The notes below the pieces were generated by a model, which saw only the letters and a program-made list of their open reading frames with translations, was not told the origin of the DNA and ran no database searches. A stretch of 64,000 nt of DNA from Casp-actino8 sp044358015. GTDB lineage: Bacteria; Actinomycetota; Acidimicrobiia; Acidimicrobiales; Ilumatobacteraceae. The translations under genes and the position numbers were made by a program. This document shows, in pieces, positions 8,188 through 17,040 of this stretch; position 1 is the first letter of the stretch, and the number at the start of each line of letters is the position of its first letter. The stretch covers positions 1-64,000 of the forward strand of contig JBIKOO010000004.1 of the NCBI GenBank assembly GCA_044358015.1, read 5' to 3'.

Positions 8188-8832
8188 ATGTTGCTTGTTC
8201 CGACTCTGATCGGGAAATCAATGGCGTTGGAGCCGTTGACCATTGAACACGTGCCCGCCCTTGTTGAGGCTGCCTCACAAGATCGTTCAACGTTTGGCTT
8301 TACGGCTGTTCCAGACGGCATAGAAGAAATGTCGAACTATGTTCGGAATCTGCTGGGTAGTCATACAGCAGCCCGAGACGTTCCATTTGTTCAATGGCGC
8401 GTTGATGCGGACGGCTTATTGGACAAAGTGGTTGGCTGCACACGGTTCATGAACATCTCCTTCCCGTTGGGCCGCACAGTGAATGGCGTGTTGGTTCCTG
8501 ATGGAGTTGAAATCGGTGGAACTTGGCTTGCGAAATCAGCGCAACGAACATCTATAAATACCGAAGCCAAATTGATGTTGATGACGTATGCATTTGATAC
8601 TTGGCGAGTTCAACGAGTCGCCATTTGCACAGACGAACGCAACGAGCAAAGCCGTCGAGCCATTGAAAGAATCGGCGGTGTTTTTGAAGGGGTATTGCGT
8701 TCAGATCGCCCAAGTTGGGTCGTGTCTGAAAAAGGAAAGTTGCGCAATACGGCGGTCTATTCGGTTGTATCGGCCGAGTGGCCTCAGGTCAAATCGCGGC
8801 TGACATCAATTGTACGTGAGTCAAGTTTCTGA
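8188..8832 (+). CDS. GNAT-family N-acetyltransferase (RimJ/RimL-like)
   Basis: A 214-residue acetyltransferase of the RimJ/RimL type. It has PLTIEHVPALVEAA near the N-terminus, a GGTWL segment leading into the central sheet, and DERNEQSRRAIERIGG, the typical acetyl-CoA-binding and post-binding helix of this subfamily. ATG 8188 is chosen 19 nt after the EthD stop. Related proteins acetylate N-terminal amino groups or small amines; the substrate here is unknown and the link to its catabolic neighbours may be incidental. Confidence 0.82.
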   Translation: MLLVPTLIGKSMALEPLTIEHVPALVEAASQDRSTFGFTAVPDGIEEMSNYVRNLLGSHTAARDVPFVQWRVDADGLLDKVVGCTRFMNISFPLGRTVNGVLVPDGVEIGGTWLAKSAQRTSINTEAKLMLMTYAFDTWRVQRVAICTDERNEQSRRAIERIGGVFEGVLRSDRPSWVVSEKGKLRNTAVYSVVSAEWPQVKSRLTSIVRESSF

Positions 8833-8897
8833 CTCTGGTTCAGAAACATCTACAGTTTGATCAGGCAATGCGCCTCGGGCGTTTTGAAAGGGGAGTT

Positions 8898-9692
8898 ATG
8901 AAAAAGTACCCAATCGAACTGGGCACCTTATTGTTCACGATGGTCGAGCCCAATAAGGGCCACGAAGTTGAATACAACCGTTGGTATGAGCGAGATCACT
9001 TCTACGGTGGCGTGCTCGTAGGCGCTTACTCATTTGCGGGCGATCGTTTCGTTTCAACTCGCGACCTCAAGGCATTGCGCTATCCCGTTGATTCACCCAT
9101 GACACCAGACCCGATGTCGGGTTCGTACCTCGCCATTTACTGGGTACTCAAAGGTCATCACGATGACTGGAATCGTTGGAGTGTCGACACTGTAAAGAAT
9201 CTGCATGCCACTGGTCGCATGTTTGCCGAGCGCACTCACATTCACACGCAGTTGTACGACAACCAGTGGTCAATGACCCGCACCGAAACCACGACCAACA
9301 TTGAACTAGCACTTGATCGTGGTTACCCCGGAATCATTGTCAATGTCGGCGAGTTGAACGAAGGCGTAACTCACGCGCAGATGAGCGAGTGGATGCAAAA
9401 CAATTGGGCACCTCGAGCATTTGCGTCATCGTGGGGACCAGATGTCTTCAACTACTCAACGTTGTTGCCATTGCTTGACGATGCACCGCCGGACGTGCCC
9501 CGAGTTCCGAAGGCCGATCAACGTTTCATGCAGATCCATTTTGTTGATCACGATCCCGCGGCCGAATGGAAAGACGGTTACGCAAAGTTTGGTGCCGATC
9601 TTGAATCAAGCGGCCTCGCCAAGCATTTGTGGACGAGTCCTTTCAAGAACACTGTGTTCGGCACCGACACTTACACCGACGAATTGTGGTGA
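8898..9692 (+). CDS. EthD-like two-domain dimeric alpha/beta-barrel protein (function unknown)
   Basis: A 264-residue protein starting at ATG 8898 behind AAAGGGGAG. I do not recognise a named family with confidence. The first half (GTLLFTMVEPNKGHEVEYN followed by RWYERDHF) and the last third (MQIHFVDHDPAAEW) both look like ferredoxin-type alpha/beta-barrel repeats seen in EthD-like proteins. Conserved-looking His and Tyr residues (YERDH) could be catalytic. It overlaps the following epimerase gene by GTGA, so the two are translationally coupled, and it sits in the EthD/SDR operon. Confidence 0.6.
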   Translation: MKKYPIELGTLLFTMVEPNKGHEVEYNRWYERDHFYGGVLVGAYSFAGDRFVSTRDLKALRYPVDSPMTPDPMSGSYLAIYWVLKGHHDDWNRWSVDTVKNLHATGRMFAERTHIHTQLYDNQWSMTRTETTTNIELALDRGYPGIIVNVGELNEGVTHAQMSEWMQNNWAPRAFASSWGPDVFNYSTLLPLLDDAPPDVPRVPKADQRFMQIHFVDHDPAAEWKDGYAKFGADLESSGLAKHLWTSPFKNTVFGTDTYTDELW

Positions 9693-10630
9693 TTGACGTG
9701 CAACCAATCACGGGCAAAAAGATTTTGGTCACCGGAGTTACTGGTTGGGTTGCTGGTCCGCTCGCTGAATCACTCGCGAATCAGGGCAACACGGTGTATG
9801 GCGCGGCTCGTTTCAAAGATCCGGCCCAACGTCAACCGTGGCACGAAAAAGGTGTGCAGACGGTCAGCATTGATTTAGAAAAGGGCATGCTCGACGAAGT
9901 GCCAAGTGATCTTGATCTGGTCTTGCATTTTGCGGTGGCAAAGAGCAGCAACTTTGACGAAGCATTTGCGTCAAATGCTCATGGAAGTGCGGACTTGCTT
10001 GAAGTGGCTGCGAATCAAAGTGACAGTTTGTCGTTCTTTCATTGTTCGTCAACTGCGGTATACGAACCGAAGCATGGCGAAGCTCGTAAAGAGACCGATC
10101 TTTTAGGCGACAGCCATCGTCCGATGCCCGGAATGCCGACGTACAGCATTTCAAAGATCGCTGGTGAAGTTTTGGTGAAGCACACAGCAAATCGATTGGG
10201 TGTGCCGACAGTTATCGCTCGACTAAACGTTCCATATGGCGATGCTTATGGCTGGATGTCGTTTCATCTCATGATGATGGAACGCAATATTCCAGTACCT
10301 GTGCACGTAGATCAACCAACGACGTACACGCCAATCCATGCCGATGACATCAACCGCAGCATTCCCTACTTGCTTTCGTACGCAAACACTGGGGCGGAAA
10401 TTGTCAACTGGGGTGGCGATCAGTTGGTGTCAATCGAAGATTGGTGCGAAGAGATGGGTCGATTGACTGGCATCGTTCCCACTTTCAATCCGACGACCGC
10501 GACAATTGCTTCGATTGTTCCCGACTTGCAGAAACTGCATGATGCTGGTTTCCGTTCGTCAGTTGATTGGCGCGAAGGAATTCGTCGTCAAATCGCGACG
10601 ATGCGCCCCGAACTTCTCGTTGAACTGTGA
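9689..10630 (+). CDS. NAD-dependent epimerase/dehydratase (extended SDR)
   Basis: A 313-residue extended SDR. The N-terminal VTGVTGWVAG is a TGxxGxxG-type motif and the active-site YSISK matches YxxxK. The upstream Ser/Thr lies in HCSSTAVYEP. GTG 9689 forms a GTGA overlap with the preceding stop, with no better start nearby. The family reduces, oxidises or epimerises sugar nucleotides or, in catabolic clusters, steroid- and phenylpropanoid-like alcohols. The TGA stop lies inside a 22-bp palindrome shared with the convergent gene. Confidence 0.83.
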   Translation: MIDVQPITGKKILVTGVTGWVAGPLAESLANQGNTVYGAARFKDPAQRQPWHEKGVQTVSIDLEKGMLDEVPSDLDLVLHFAVAKSSNFDEAFASNAHGSADLLEVAANQSDSLSFFHCSSTAVYEPKHGEARKETDLLGDSHRPMPGMPTYSISKIAGEVLVKHTANRLGVPTVIARLNVPYGDAYGWMSFHLMMMERNIPVPVHVDQPTTYTPIHADDINRSIPYLLSYANTGAEIVNWGGDQLVSIEDWCEEMGRLTGIVPTFNPTTATIASIVPDLQKLHDAGFRSSVDWREGIRRQIATMRPELLVEL

Positions 10631-10681
10631 TTCTGGTGCAGATTTGTTGCGTTTTGCGTAACAAATCTGCACCAGAATCAC
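10627..10681. terminator. Perfect 22-bp palindrome containing both convergent stop codons
   Basis: Arms at 10627-10648 and 10660-10681 are exact reverse complements around an 11-nt loop. The outer ends of the arms contain the TGA of the epimerase (10628-10630) and the TGA of the convergent phosphotransferase (10680-10678), so the two genes end symmetrically inside one palindrome. No U-tract follows. A bidirectional terminator or 3'-end-protecting hairpin is the likely role. Confidence 0.75.
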
Positions 10682-11748
10682 GATGAAATTTGGCTGTACA
10701 ACATCGCTTTGTGCATGATGAGGTCTTCGGGATCATCGGGCATTTCACGTTCGCCGTATGCAACGCCACGAAGTGATGTACGAATTGCTACTGCCGCAAA
10801 ACGCAAACTTGCGTAGATGATGTACCAATTGAGATCTTCAATGTGCCGTCCGCCAGCACCTTCATATGCCTCAATAATGTCGTCGGTCTGGCAGAACTCG
10901 GGGAAGCCTGGCATCTCAAAAACATCAGCCAAAGACTGGAAGAACTGATGCATGAAAATGAGCCAGCCCACGTCAATGCCGGCCGGGCCAACATTGACCA
11001 TTTCCCAGTCGAGGACCGCGGTGGGAGTGAGACCATCAAACAAGACATTGCCAGGTCGCGCATCGCCCCAGTTGATCACCGTGGGTCCGGGATTGGTGGG
11101 TTTGCGTGCGGCGAGCCAAGCGAGTGCTTGTTCAATCACTGGCAAACGTAAATCTCCACGAGCCCAGTCGTAATACGCGCGTTGTTCCGCCAGTAGTCGA
11201 TCAATTGCATCACCATCGCGCGAAGGCAAGAACGAGATGTCGTCGGTAACCGCCGATAAATCAATGGCATGAATACGGGCCTGAACCCGGGCCACCTGAC
11301 GACCAAGTTCGCGACGTTCTTCAACTGACATCGCATCCATGTAGCTGCCACCGAATACATACGGAGGCATATCGGGCAGCGCGCGACCGTTGACCCGATC
11401 CATCACCAAGAACGGCGAACCCAAAATTGATGTGTCAGTTTCGAGGAAGCGAACATTGGGTACTGGCAAGTCGCTGTTGTTGCCCACGAGTTGCATGGCT
11501 CTGGCTTGAGCCACCATGTCGTAAATCGGGAAAACTGGCCAATCGTTCATGTCGGGATTCAGTCGAGTAACGACTGGTTCAACGAGACCATTGTGATGCA
11601 ACGTGAAAAGCAATGTCTCGCTGCTCATGCCAGTGCCCTCTGGAATTCCGACATCGGTGATCGTGCAGGCATGACCAAACTGTTTGCTGAACCACGCTTC
11701 GAGCGTGCGGGCAAGTTCTTCGGGATTGCGTTTTGAAGGTAACGGCAT
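10678..11748 (-). CDS. Aminoglycoside phosphotransferase (APH)-family kinase
   Basis: A 356-residue APH/choline-kinase fold protein. The catalytic loop is WGDARPGN at 227-234 (HGDxxxxN with Trp for His) and the metal-binding Asp is Asp247 in VLDWE. Related actinobacterial proteins in lipid and steroid clusters are annotated as acyl-CoA-dehydrogenase-linked phosphotransferases; an antibiotic-resistance role is unlikely in this context. It follows the SnoaL-like gene by 2 nt on the minus strand, forming a two-gene operon. Confidence 0.85.
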   Translation of the reverse strand: MPLPSKRNPEELARTLEAWFSKQFGHACTITDVGIPEGTGMSSETLLFTLHHNGLVEPVVTRLNPDMNDWPVFPIYDMVAQARAMQLVGNNSDLPVPNVRFLETDTSILGSPFLVMDRVNGRALPDMPPYVFGGSYMDAMSVEERRELGRQVARVQARIHAIDLSAVTDDISFLPSRDGDAIDRLLAEQRAYYDWARGDLRLPVIEQALAWLAARKPTNPGPTVINWGDARPGNVLFDGLTPTAVLDWEMVNVGPAGIDVGWLIFMHQFFQSLADVFEMPGFPEFCQTDDIIEAYEGAGGRHIEDLNWYIIYASLRFAAVAIRTSLRGVAYGEREMPDDPEDLIMHKAMLYSQISS

Positions 11749-11750
11749 GA

Positions 11751-12167
11751 TCAGGCGGGCTTGACGTAGGCGAGCTGTTCAAAACGATTGCTGATGAGCC
11801 AACCATTTGCAGTGCGCACAATGGTGTCGTTGTACCAGCCACTGGCCTGCATGTAGGTCGGCTGATCACCAGGAATACGCATCGTCATGGTGTAAATCGA
11901 TCGAACTTTGGCGGTGTCATCGTTTTCGAAGGTGATAGCGACGTTGCCGCCGGCTGAGAGTGATACATCGAACATCGCCATCATGCCGCTGAATGTTTCG
12001 GCGGCCACAGCGGGCGAACCAACAGGCCCACCAGCTGTTGAATAGTCAACATGGGCGTCGGTTGTGAAGACCTTCTGCCAAGCATCCCAATTACGGTCAA
12101 CAAGGGCCCAGGTGTAACGCGACAACAAGTCGGTGATTAAGGCGCGATCAAGTGCTTCGTTTGACAT
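11751..12167 (-). CDS. SnoaL-like/NTF2-fold protein
   Basis: A 138-residue NTF2-fold protein of the SnoaL_4 type: ALITDLLSRYTWALVDRNWDAWQ, then FTTDAHVDYS, and a C-terminal QASGWYND...GWLISNRF strand pair. It is similar in layout to the protein at 6014. AGGGGGAA sits just upstream of the ATG. Divergent from the molybdopterin oxidoreductase and cotranscribed with the phosphotransferase. Candidate hydratase, isomerase or ligand-binding protein; reaction unknown. Confidence 0.78.
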   Translation of the reverse strand: MSNEALDRALITDLLSRYTWALVDRNWDAWQKVFTTDAHVDYSTAGGPVGSPAVAAETFSGMMAMFDVSLSAGGNVAITFENDDTAKVRSIYTMTMRIPGDQPTYMQASGWYNDTIVRTANGWLISNRFEQLAYVKPA

Positions 12168-12214
12168 ATTTTCCCCCTGGGACTCATGGATTGCTCAGAC
12201 GATCATAAACCTTC

Positions 12215-12230
12215 GTGACGGCCGAGTCAC
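12215..12230. promoter_or_regulatory. Candidate operator, GTGAC-N6-GTCAC
   Basis: A short perfect dyad (12215-12219 and 12226-12230) in the 82-nt region between the divergent SnoaL-like and molybdopterin oxidoreductase genes, 20 nt before the latter start. The dimension suits a dimeric helix-turn-helix regulator. Chance occurrence cannot be excluded. Confidence 0.3.
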
Positions 12231-12249
12231 TTGCTGGCAGAATGGTTAT

Positions 12250-14319
12250 ATGAGTTCATCGACCCGTGAAGGTTCCAGCAAAGTTCTTGGTACTTGTCAC
12301 CACGACTGTCCAGACACCTGCGGCTGGGAAGTCACGGTTGAAGGCGGCGTGGCCGTCAAAATGCGTGGCAACCCAAATCACCCGTATTCGCTGGGCGAAC
12401 TTTGCCCGAAGGTCAACCGCTATCTAGATCGCGTGTACAGCCCAGAACGTATTTTGTACCCGCTCATCCGAACTGGGTCAAAGGGCTCAGGCGAATTCCG
12501 TCAAGCGACATGGGACGAAGCCCTGAAGTTGGTGGCTTCTCAGGTTCATGAGGTTTCCGCCGAATTCGGTGGCGAAGCTGTTTTGCCTTGGGGGTCGGCG
12601 GGCACGCAAGGTCTCATTCAAATGAATTCGCTTGACCGTCGATTCTTTGCCAAAGTTGGTGCATCGCGCCAGGTTGATTCAATGTGCGGGGCAACTGCAA
12701 TGGTTGGTTCAACTCTCACTCTCGGATCGCCCTTGGCCAATGATCCGATGGACATTGAACACTCGAAGTTGATTCTGCTCTGGAGCACAAATACACGACT
12801 CGTCAATCGACACCTCTGGCCGTTTATTGAAAAGGCGCGAGCCAATGGTGCCAAGATCGTCGTGATTGACCCATTGAAAACCATCACTGCTGAAGCCGCC
12901 GATGTATTTATTCAGCCTCTGCCCGGAACCGATGTGGCGATGATGTTGGCCATGATGCACATTCTCATTCGTGACGATTTGCTTGATCACGATTACATTG
13001 AAAAGCACACTGATGGATTTGCTGAGCTGAAAGCTCAAGTTGCTGATTGGACGGCCGAACGTGCCGCTCAAGTGTGTGGAATCTCGGCAGAAGAGATTGA
13101 GTCGTTGGCGAGCGACTACGGCACAGTCAAACCAGTCTTTATCCGCACCCTCATCGGTGCCGAACATCGTGAGCACGGAGCGATGTTCTTCCGCACGCTC
13201 ACATGTTTGCCGATGTTGGTTGGCGCGTGGAAACACAAAGGTGGGGGCTTCTCGCGCAGTGTTGGTTCGTACGCCGAAACCAACGTTGATGATTCGGTTT
13301 TTGATGTTCCTTCGCTGAGCAATGGCAAAGAACGCCGTCCATTAAGCATGAATCATCTTGGTCGAGTTCTGAATGACGCGACCCTTGCTCCACCAGTGAA
13401 AATGTTGTTTGTATACAACGGAAATCCGTTAGTGACTGCACCGAATACTGAGTTGATTCGTCGGGGACTAGAGCGCGAAGATCTGTTCACTGTGGTTTCT
13501 GAACAGTTCATGACCGATACCGCGCAGTACGCAGACGTGGTTTTTCCGGCATGCACTCAAATTGAACAAATAGATGTTGTCCCTTCGTGGGGACATCTAT
13601 ATCTCGGTTGGAATCACAAAGCCATTGAGCCATTAGGTGAGAGTGTCGCGAATACCGAATTGTGGCGGCGACTATCTCAAGCATGTGGATTCACCGAACC
13701 AGAACTATTTGAAGACGACGAGTCACTTATCTTGAGTGCATTGCATGATCTAGAAATCGAAAAGTTGCGTAACGATGGGTTTGTGCGATTGTCTTTGCCC
13801 GAAAATCTCCAGCCTTACGCCGAGGGTGGATACTCAACTGTTACGGGTAAAGCAATGCTGATCAATCATGGGCTACCTGCAGTTGGGCTACCAGCTCTGC
13901 CGACGTACGCCGTCGGAACCGAAATGGCAATTGATGAAAACTCGCAATATCCGTTGAACTTGATGTCGCCCAAAACGCATGTGCGCTTTTTGAATTCTTC
14001 GTATTCGCATCTTGGCCACCACGCCGAAGCTGAAGGTGAAATGTTTTGTGAGATTCATCCTCACGACGCTGAAAAGCGGGGCATCTCTCACGGCGAACGT
14101 GTTCGTGTCTTTAACGATCGTGGTTCGCTTGATGTCATTGCCCGTATATCTGCCGACGGCGGACGCGTTCGCAGCGGTGTCGTGGTCGTGCCATTCGGCT
14201 GGGTTGGCTCGCGTACTAAGGACACAAAGTCAGTGAACGCATTGACCAATGATCAACTTGCCAACTACGGCGGTGGCGTTGCCTATTACGACACGCAGGT
14301 TCAGGTCGAAAAGATCTGA
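12250..14319 (+). CDS. Molybdopterin-dependent oxidoreductase (DMSO-reductase family)
   Basis: A 689-residue Mo/W-bis-MGD enzyme. The N-terminal iron-sulfur motif has Cys16, Cys20, Cys24 and Cys52, fitting a [4Fe-4S] cluster. SMCGAT at 144-149 offers Cys146 as a possible Mo ligand. The C-terminal molydopterin-binding domain contains the NDRGSLDV and VVVPFGW segments. There is no Tat signal, so it is probably cytoplasmic. No small electron-transfer subunit is adjacent. The natural substrate is unknown; formate, thiosulfate and hydroxylation reactions are all found in the family. It converges on the next gene with a 1-nt gap. Confidence 0.85.
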   Translation: MSSSTREGSSKVLGTCHHDCPDTCGWEVTVEGGVAVKMRGNPNHPYSLGELCPKVNRYLDRVYSPERILYPLIRTGSKGSGEFRQATWDEALKLVASQVHEVSAEFGGEAVLPWGSAGTQGLIQMNSLDRRFFAKVGASRQVDSMCGATAMVGSTLTLGSPLANDPMDIEHSKLILLWSTNTRLVNRHLWPFIEKARANGAKIVVIDPLKTITAEAADVFIQPLPGTDVAMMLAMMHILIRDDLLDHDYIEKHTDGFAELKAQVADWTAERAAQVCGISAEEIESLASDYGTVKPVFIRTLIGAEHREHGAMFFRTLTCLPMLVGAWKHKGGGFSRSVGSYAETNVDDSVFDVPSLSNGKERRPLSMNHLGRVLNDATLAPPVKMLFVYNGNPLVTAPNTELIRRGLEREDLFTVVSEQFMTDTAQYADVVFPACTQIEQIDVVPSWGHLYLGWNHKAIEPLGESVANTELWRRLSQACGFTEPELFEDDESLILSALHDLEIEKLRNDGFVRLSLPENLQPYAEGGYSTVTGKAMLINHGLPAVGLPALPTYAVGTEMAIDENSQYPLNLMSPKTHVRFLNSSYSHLGHHAEAEGEMFCEIHPHDAEKRGISHGERVRVFNDRGSLDVIARISADGGRVRSGVVVVPFGWVGSRTKDTKSVNALTNDQLANYGGGVAYYDTQVQVEKI

Positions 14320-14320
14320 T

Positions 14321-15781
14321 TTACTTGGCGATTTTGCCAATACTGATATCGCCATAATCACCAGTGAGTTCAACCAAAGTTGATTCGTCACACGCCCAAC
14401 CTTCATCGGTAATCGTGGCCGTTGAAATCAATGCTCGATCGGCGTCAGTTGGATTGAGTGGCGGATAAAGACGAGTGAATTGGCCATCTTTGATCGTGAT
14501 CATTTGGTAGCACGCACTGGGCTCGTTGTTGCCCGGACTGGCGACGGCGTGCAAGCCTCCTCCGCTCCACTCAGTGACCTTGCTGGTCTCTTCAACAATG
14601 CAAGAGCGAGTAATGAAGCCCGCATTGTTGGCGGCGCATTGTTTCGCCGAGCTAGCAAAGAGTAAGAGTGCCGACATTGATTGCATGCCTAGTCCTGAAA
14701 CTTTTCCATCAGAGTTATAGGTAGAAATCATGTCGAGGTAGTCACCAACTGCTGGGACGCGATCGGCTTCTTCAAAGAGGGTGTAGCTCGTTCGTACGAC
14801 AACGCCTTCAACGCTGTCTCCACCATTATTGATGAGTACATCGGCGTAGAAGCCAGCATCAACCATAATCAGATCAAGTTGATAATCAAGTTCTTGCAGA
14901 GCTTTAGTGAGTTGTGGCAGCACCTCGGGTACTCCTACCAAACTGATGGCGCGCACACCATTGGATTTCAAACGCTGCGCAATAGGAAGCCACGAGGTTT
15001 CACCGACTGAACTATAAGTAATTCGATCGACGACGGTGACGCCGCCAACGATCTCGGCACCTTCGAGGTATTGCTGTTCGACAACTTGCGCCGTCAAGAT
15101 GTCGCTATAAACAGTTGCGAAATGTTGCATGGCTTCGGGATGGGCGGCCGCGGCCCACTTAAACCAACCCTGGTCTTTCTTGTTTGAGGGGTTGGGGAGT
15201 GGTGAGAAGGTGTTGTCGGCTTGCGACTTTCCAGCGGTCACCACAAATCCAGCGATGTCGATCATTCCACATTCGTGGAAGCGTGGAAATTCTTGGTCAT
15301 CCATGGCCCAACCGCCACCAACCATGGCAAAAGCTTGAGCACACACATTTTCCATTTGGACGGGCACTTCAAAAAGTTTGGCGTCAGCATCAATCACATT
15401 GATGGGCATGCCAGCGATACCACCCTGTTCGTTGCACCAACCTTCAAATGCAATGGCCGCATCGTAAAGCTCGCCGTTTAATCCTGGCAAGAACGCGTTG
15501 CCTTTGTCGGATGCCGATGCAATGTTGATGACATCGGTTGAGCCAGCATTTTCGGCTTGATCAATCGTTGTGCTGATGCCTTCAAGAGCTGGACCACATG
15601 GTGATTCAAGATCACCGAACATAACAGCGGGCGACGAAGTCGGTTCGGTGGTTTCGCTCGACACCTCAGTTGAGGCGGTCGGCGAGGTTTCAAGTGGGGT
15701 GGTTTCTCCGCCACGATTTGAGCAACCAACGGTCACAAAAACAAGAGCAGTGGCGAGGGAGAGAGATGTCAAACGATTCAC
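14321..15781 (-). CDS. Branched-chain-amino-acid-type substrate-binding lipoprotein
   Basis: A 486-residue exported lipoprotein starting at GTG 15781: MNRL, a hydrophobic stretch, then lipobox VTVGC with Cys20, followed by a Thr/Ser/Glu-rich linker to about residue 55. The body has the periplasmic-binding-protein type I pattern of Leu/Ile/Val receptors (NGELYDAAIAFEGWCNEQGGI, then a DAD segment). No ABC permease or ATPase is adjacent, so it may serve a distant transporter or act as an orphan receptor. It lies next to a divergent P450 across 76 nt. Confidence 0.85.
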   Translation of the reverse strand: MNRLTSLSLATALVFVTVGCSNRGGETTPLETSPTASTEVSSETTEPTSSPAVMFGDLESPCGPALEGISTTIDQAENAGSTDVINIASASDKGNAFLPGLNGELYDAAIAFEGWCNEQGGIAGMPINVIDADAKLFEVPVQMENVCAQAFAMVGGGWAMDDQEFPRFHECGMIDIAGFVVTAGKSQADNTFSPLPNPSNKKDQGWFKWAAAAHPEAMQHFATVYSDILTAQVVEQQYLEGAEIVGGVTVVDRITYSSVGETSWLPIAQRLKSNGVRAISLVGVPEVLPQLTKALQELDYQLDLIMVDAGFYADVLINNGGDSVEGVVVRTSYTLFEEADRVPAVGDYLDMISTYNSDGKVSGLGMQSMSALLLFASSAKQCAANNAGFITRSCIVEETSKVTEWSGGGLHAVASPGNNEPSACYQMITIKDGQFTRLYPPLNPTDADRALISTATITDEGWACDESTLVELTGDYGDISIGKIAK

Positions 15782-15857
15782 GTGTCCATTTTGGCTGCTC
15801 TGGCAGCAAAAGTTGCGCCTTTCAACTGTGACGTGCCCTTTAATCGCCCGCATCTTT

Positions 15858-17036
15858 ATGGCTAAGGTGCAATACGTGAAGGTAAACATTCTCGACCGCG
15901 ACATGTACCAAAACGATCCCTTTCCAACTCTTGAGTGGATTCGGCGAAATGAGCCGGTGTATCAAGATGTCAATGGCATCTGGGCATTAACTAAAATTGA
16001 AGACATTCGCTTGGCCGAACGGCAAGCACAGATTTTCGCCAGTGGCATTATTGGCTCGCGACCCAATGGCGTTGTGCAGCCGTCGATGATTGACAGCGAC
16101 GACCCAAGCCACGCCGATCAGCGTCGGGTTGTGGCTCGAGGCTTTACGCCGCGTCAGATGGCGGCCTACCAGACTCATGTTGAAGAAGTAGCTCGTCGCT
16201 TAGTCGATGCCGCTGTCGCTCGTGGGACCTGTGACATCGTGGCCGATATTGCGCGGCCGTTGCCGATGACGCTGATTGGAGAAATGCTCGGTGCACCCGA
16301 AAGTGACTATGACAAGTTGCAACACTGGAGCGACGCCATGATCAATGGTGCCGATGACCCCAAGTACGTCACTGATGATGTCGTTAATGCAGCTTTTGAG
16401 TACTACGCCTACATCTCTGAAGTCATTGAAGATCGCAAAAAGAATCCAGGTGATGACTTAGTGAGCAAACTTGTCGTCGCTGCAGAAGACGGCAGTGGAA
16501 TGGATGACGAGCACGTCGTCGGTAATGCGCTGCTTCTCTTAGTTGGTGGCAATGAGACAACTCGTAATGTCATCACGGGTGGACTAGAGGCGATGATTCG
16601 CAACCCCGAACAGATGGCAATAGCCCGACGGTCTCCTGAAGATCTTGAGCGGGCGATTGAAGAGTGTTTGCGTTGGGTCACGCCGATCATCAACATGGTG
16701 CGTGTCACGACTGAAGATGTTGAGATTCGTGGTGTCAAGATTCCGCAAGGTTCACAAGTCATCATGAACTACACCGCGGCCAATCGCGATGAAGACATGT
16801 TTGTTGAACCACATGCATTTGATGTGACGCGCAGCCCGAACCCGCATATTGCTTTTGGATGGGGGCCGCACTTGTGCTTGGGTGCAAGCTTGGCCCGACT
16901 TGAATTGCGCTCGATCTACACCGAGTTGTTTAAGCGCACGAACACAATTGAATTCGCCGACTCAAATTACAAGCCGGTGTACAGCCACGCATCGTTCGTG
17001 CGCGGGATTCAGTCGTTGCCCGTTAAGTTCAGCTGA
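15858..17036 (+). CDS. Cytochrome P450
   Basis: A 392-residue soluble bacterial P450, the usual length. The I-helix oxygen-activation motif is GGNETT (230-235), the K-helix ExxR lies at 269-272 (ECLR), and the heme-thiolate signature FGWGPHLCLG ends with Cys340 as axial ligand. ATG 15858 is chosen because all conserved P450 sequence lies downstream; earlier in-frame starts would run into the divergent lipoprotein. No ferredoxin is adjacent, so redox partners are encoded elsewhere. Steroid or terpenoid hydroxylation is a reasonable guess given the ipd cluster nearby. Confidence 0.92.
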   Translation: MAKVQYVKVNILDRDMYQNDPFPTLEWIRRNEPVYQDVNGIWALTKIEDIRLAERQAQIFASGIIGSRPNGVVQPSMIDSDDPSHADQRRVVARGFTPRQMAAYQTHVEEVARRLVDAAVARGTCDIVADIARPLPMTLIGEMLGAPESDYDKLQHWSDAMINGADDPKYVTDDVVNAAFEYYAYISEVIEDRKKNPGDDLVSKLVVAAEDGSGMDDEHVVGNALLLLVGGNETTRNVITGGLEAMIRNPEQMAIARRSPEDLERAIEECLRWVTPIINMVRVTTEDVEIRGVKIPQGSQVIMNYTAANRDEDMFVEPHAFDVTRSPNPHIAFGWGPHLCLGASLARLELRSIYTELFKRTNTIEFADSNYKPVYSHASFVRGIQSLPVKFS

Positions 17037-17040
17037 ATTT

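Noticed and set aside
10678..11748. Antibiotic-resistance aminoglycoside phosphotransferase
   Set aside because: The APH fold is present but the catalytic loop variant and the catabolic operon context fit the broad APH-like kinase family in actinobacterial lipid clusters rather than a resistance enzyme.
15794..15807. GCTGC-TCTG-GCAGC dyad in the lipoprotein/P450 intergenic region as an operator
   Set aside because: Arms of only 5 bp lying close to the lipoprotein start; likely by chance in a 76-nt interval, so not called as a feature.
15570..15857. N-terminal extension of the P450 gene
   Set aside because: It would run through the divergent lipoprotein gene's signal-peptide region and adds no P450-like sequence; ATG 15858 suffices.
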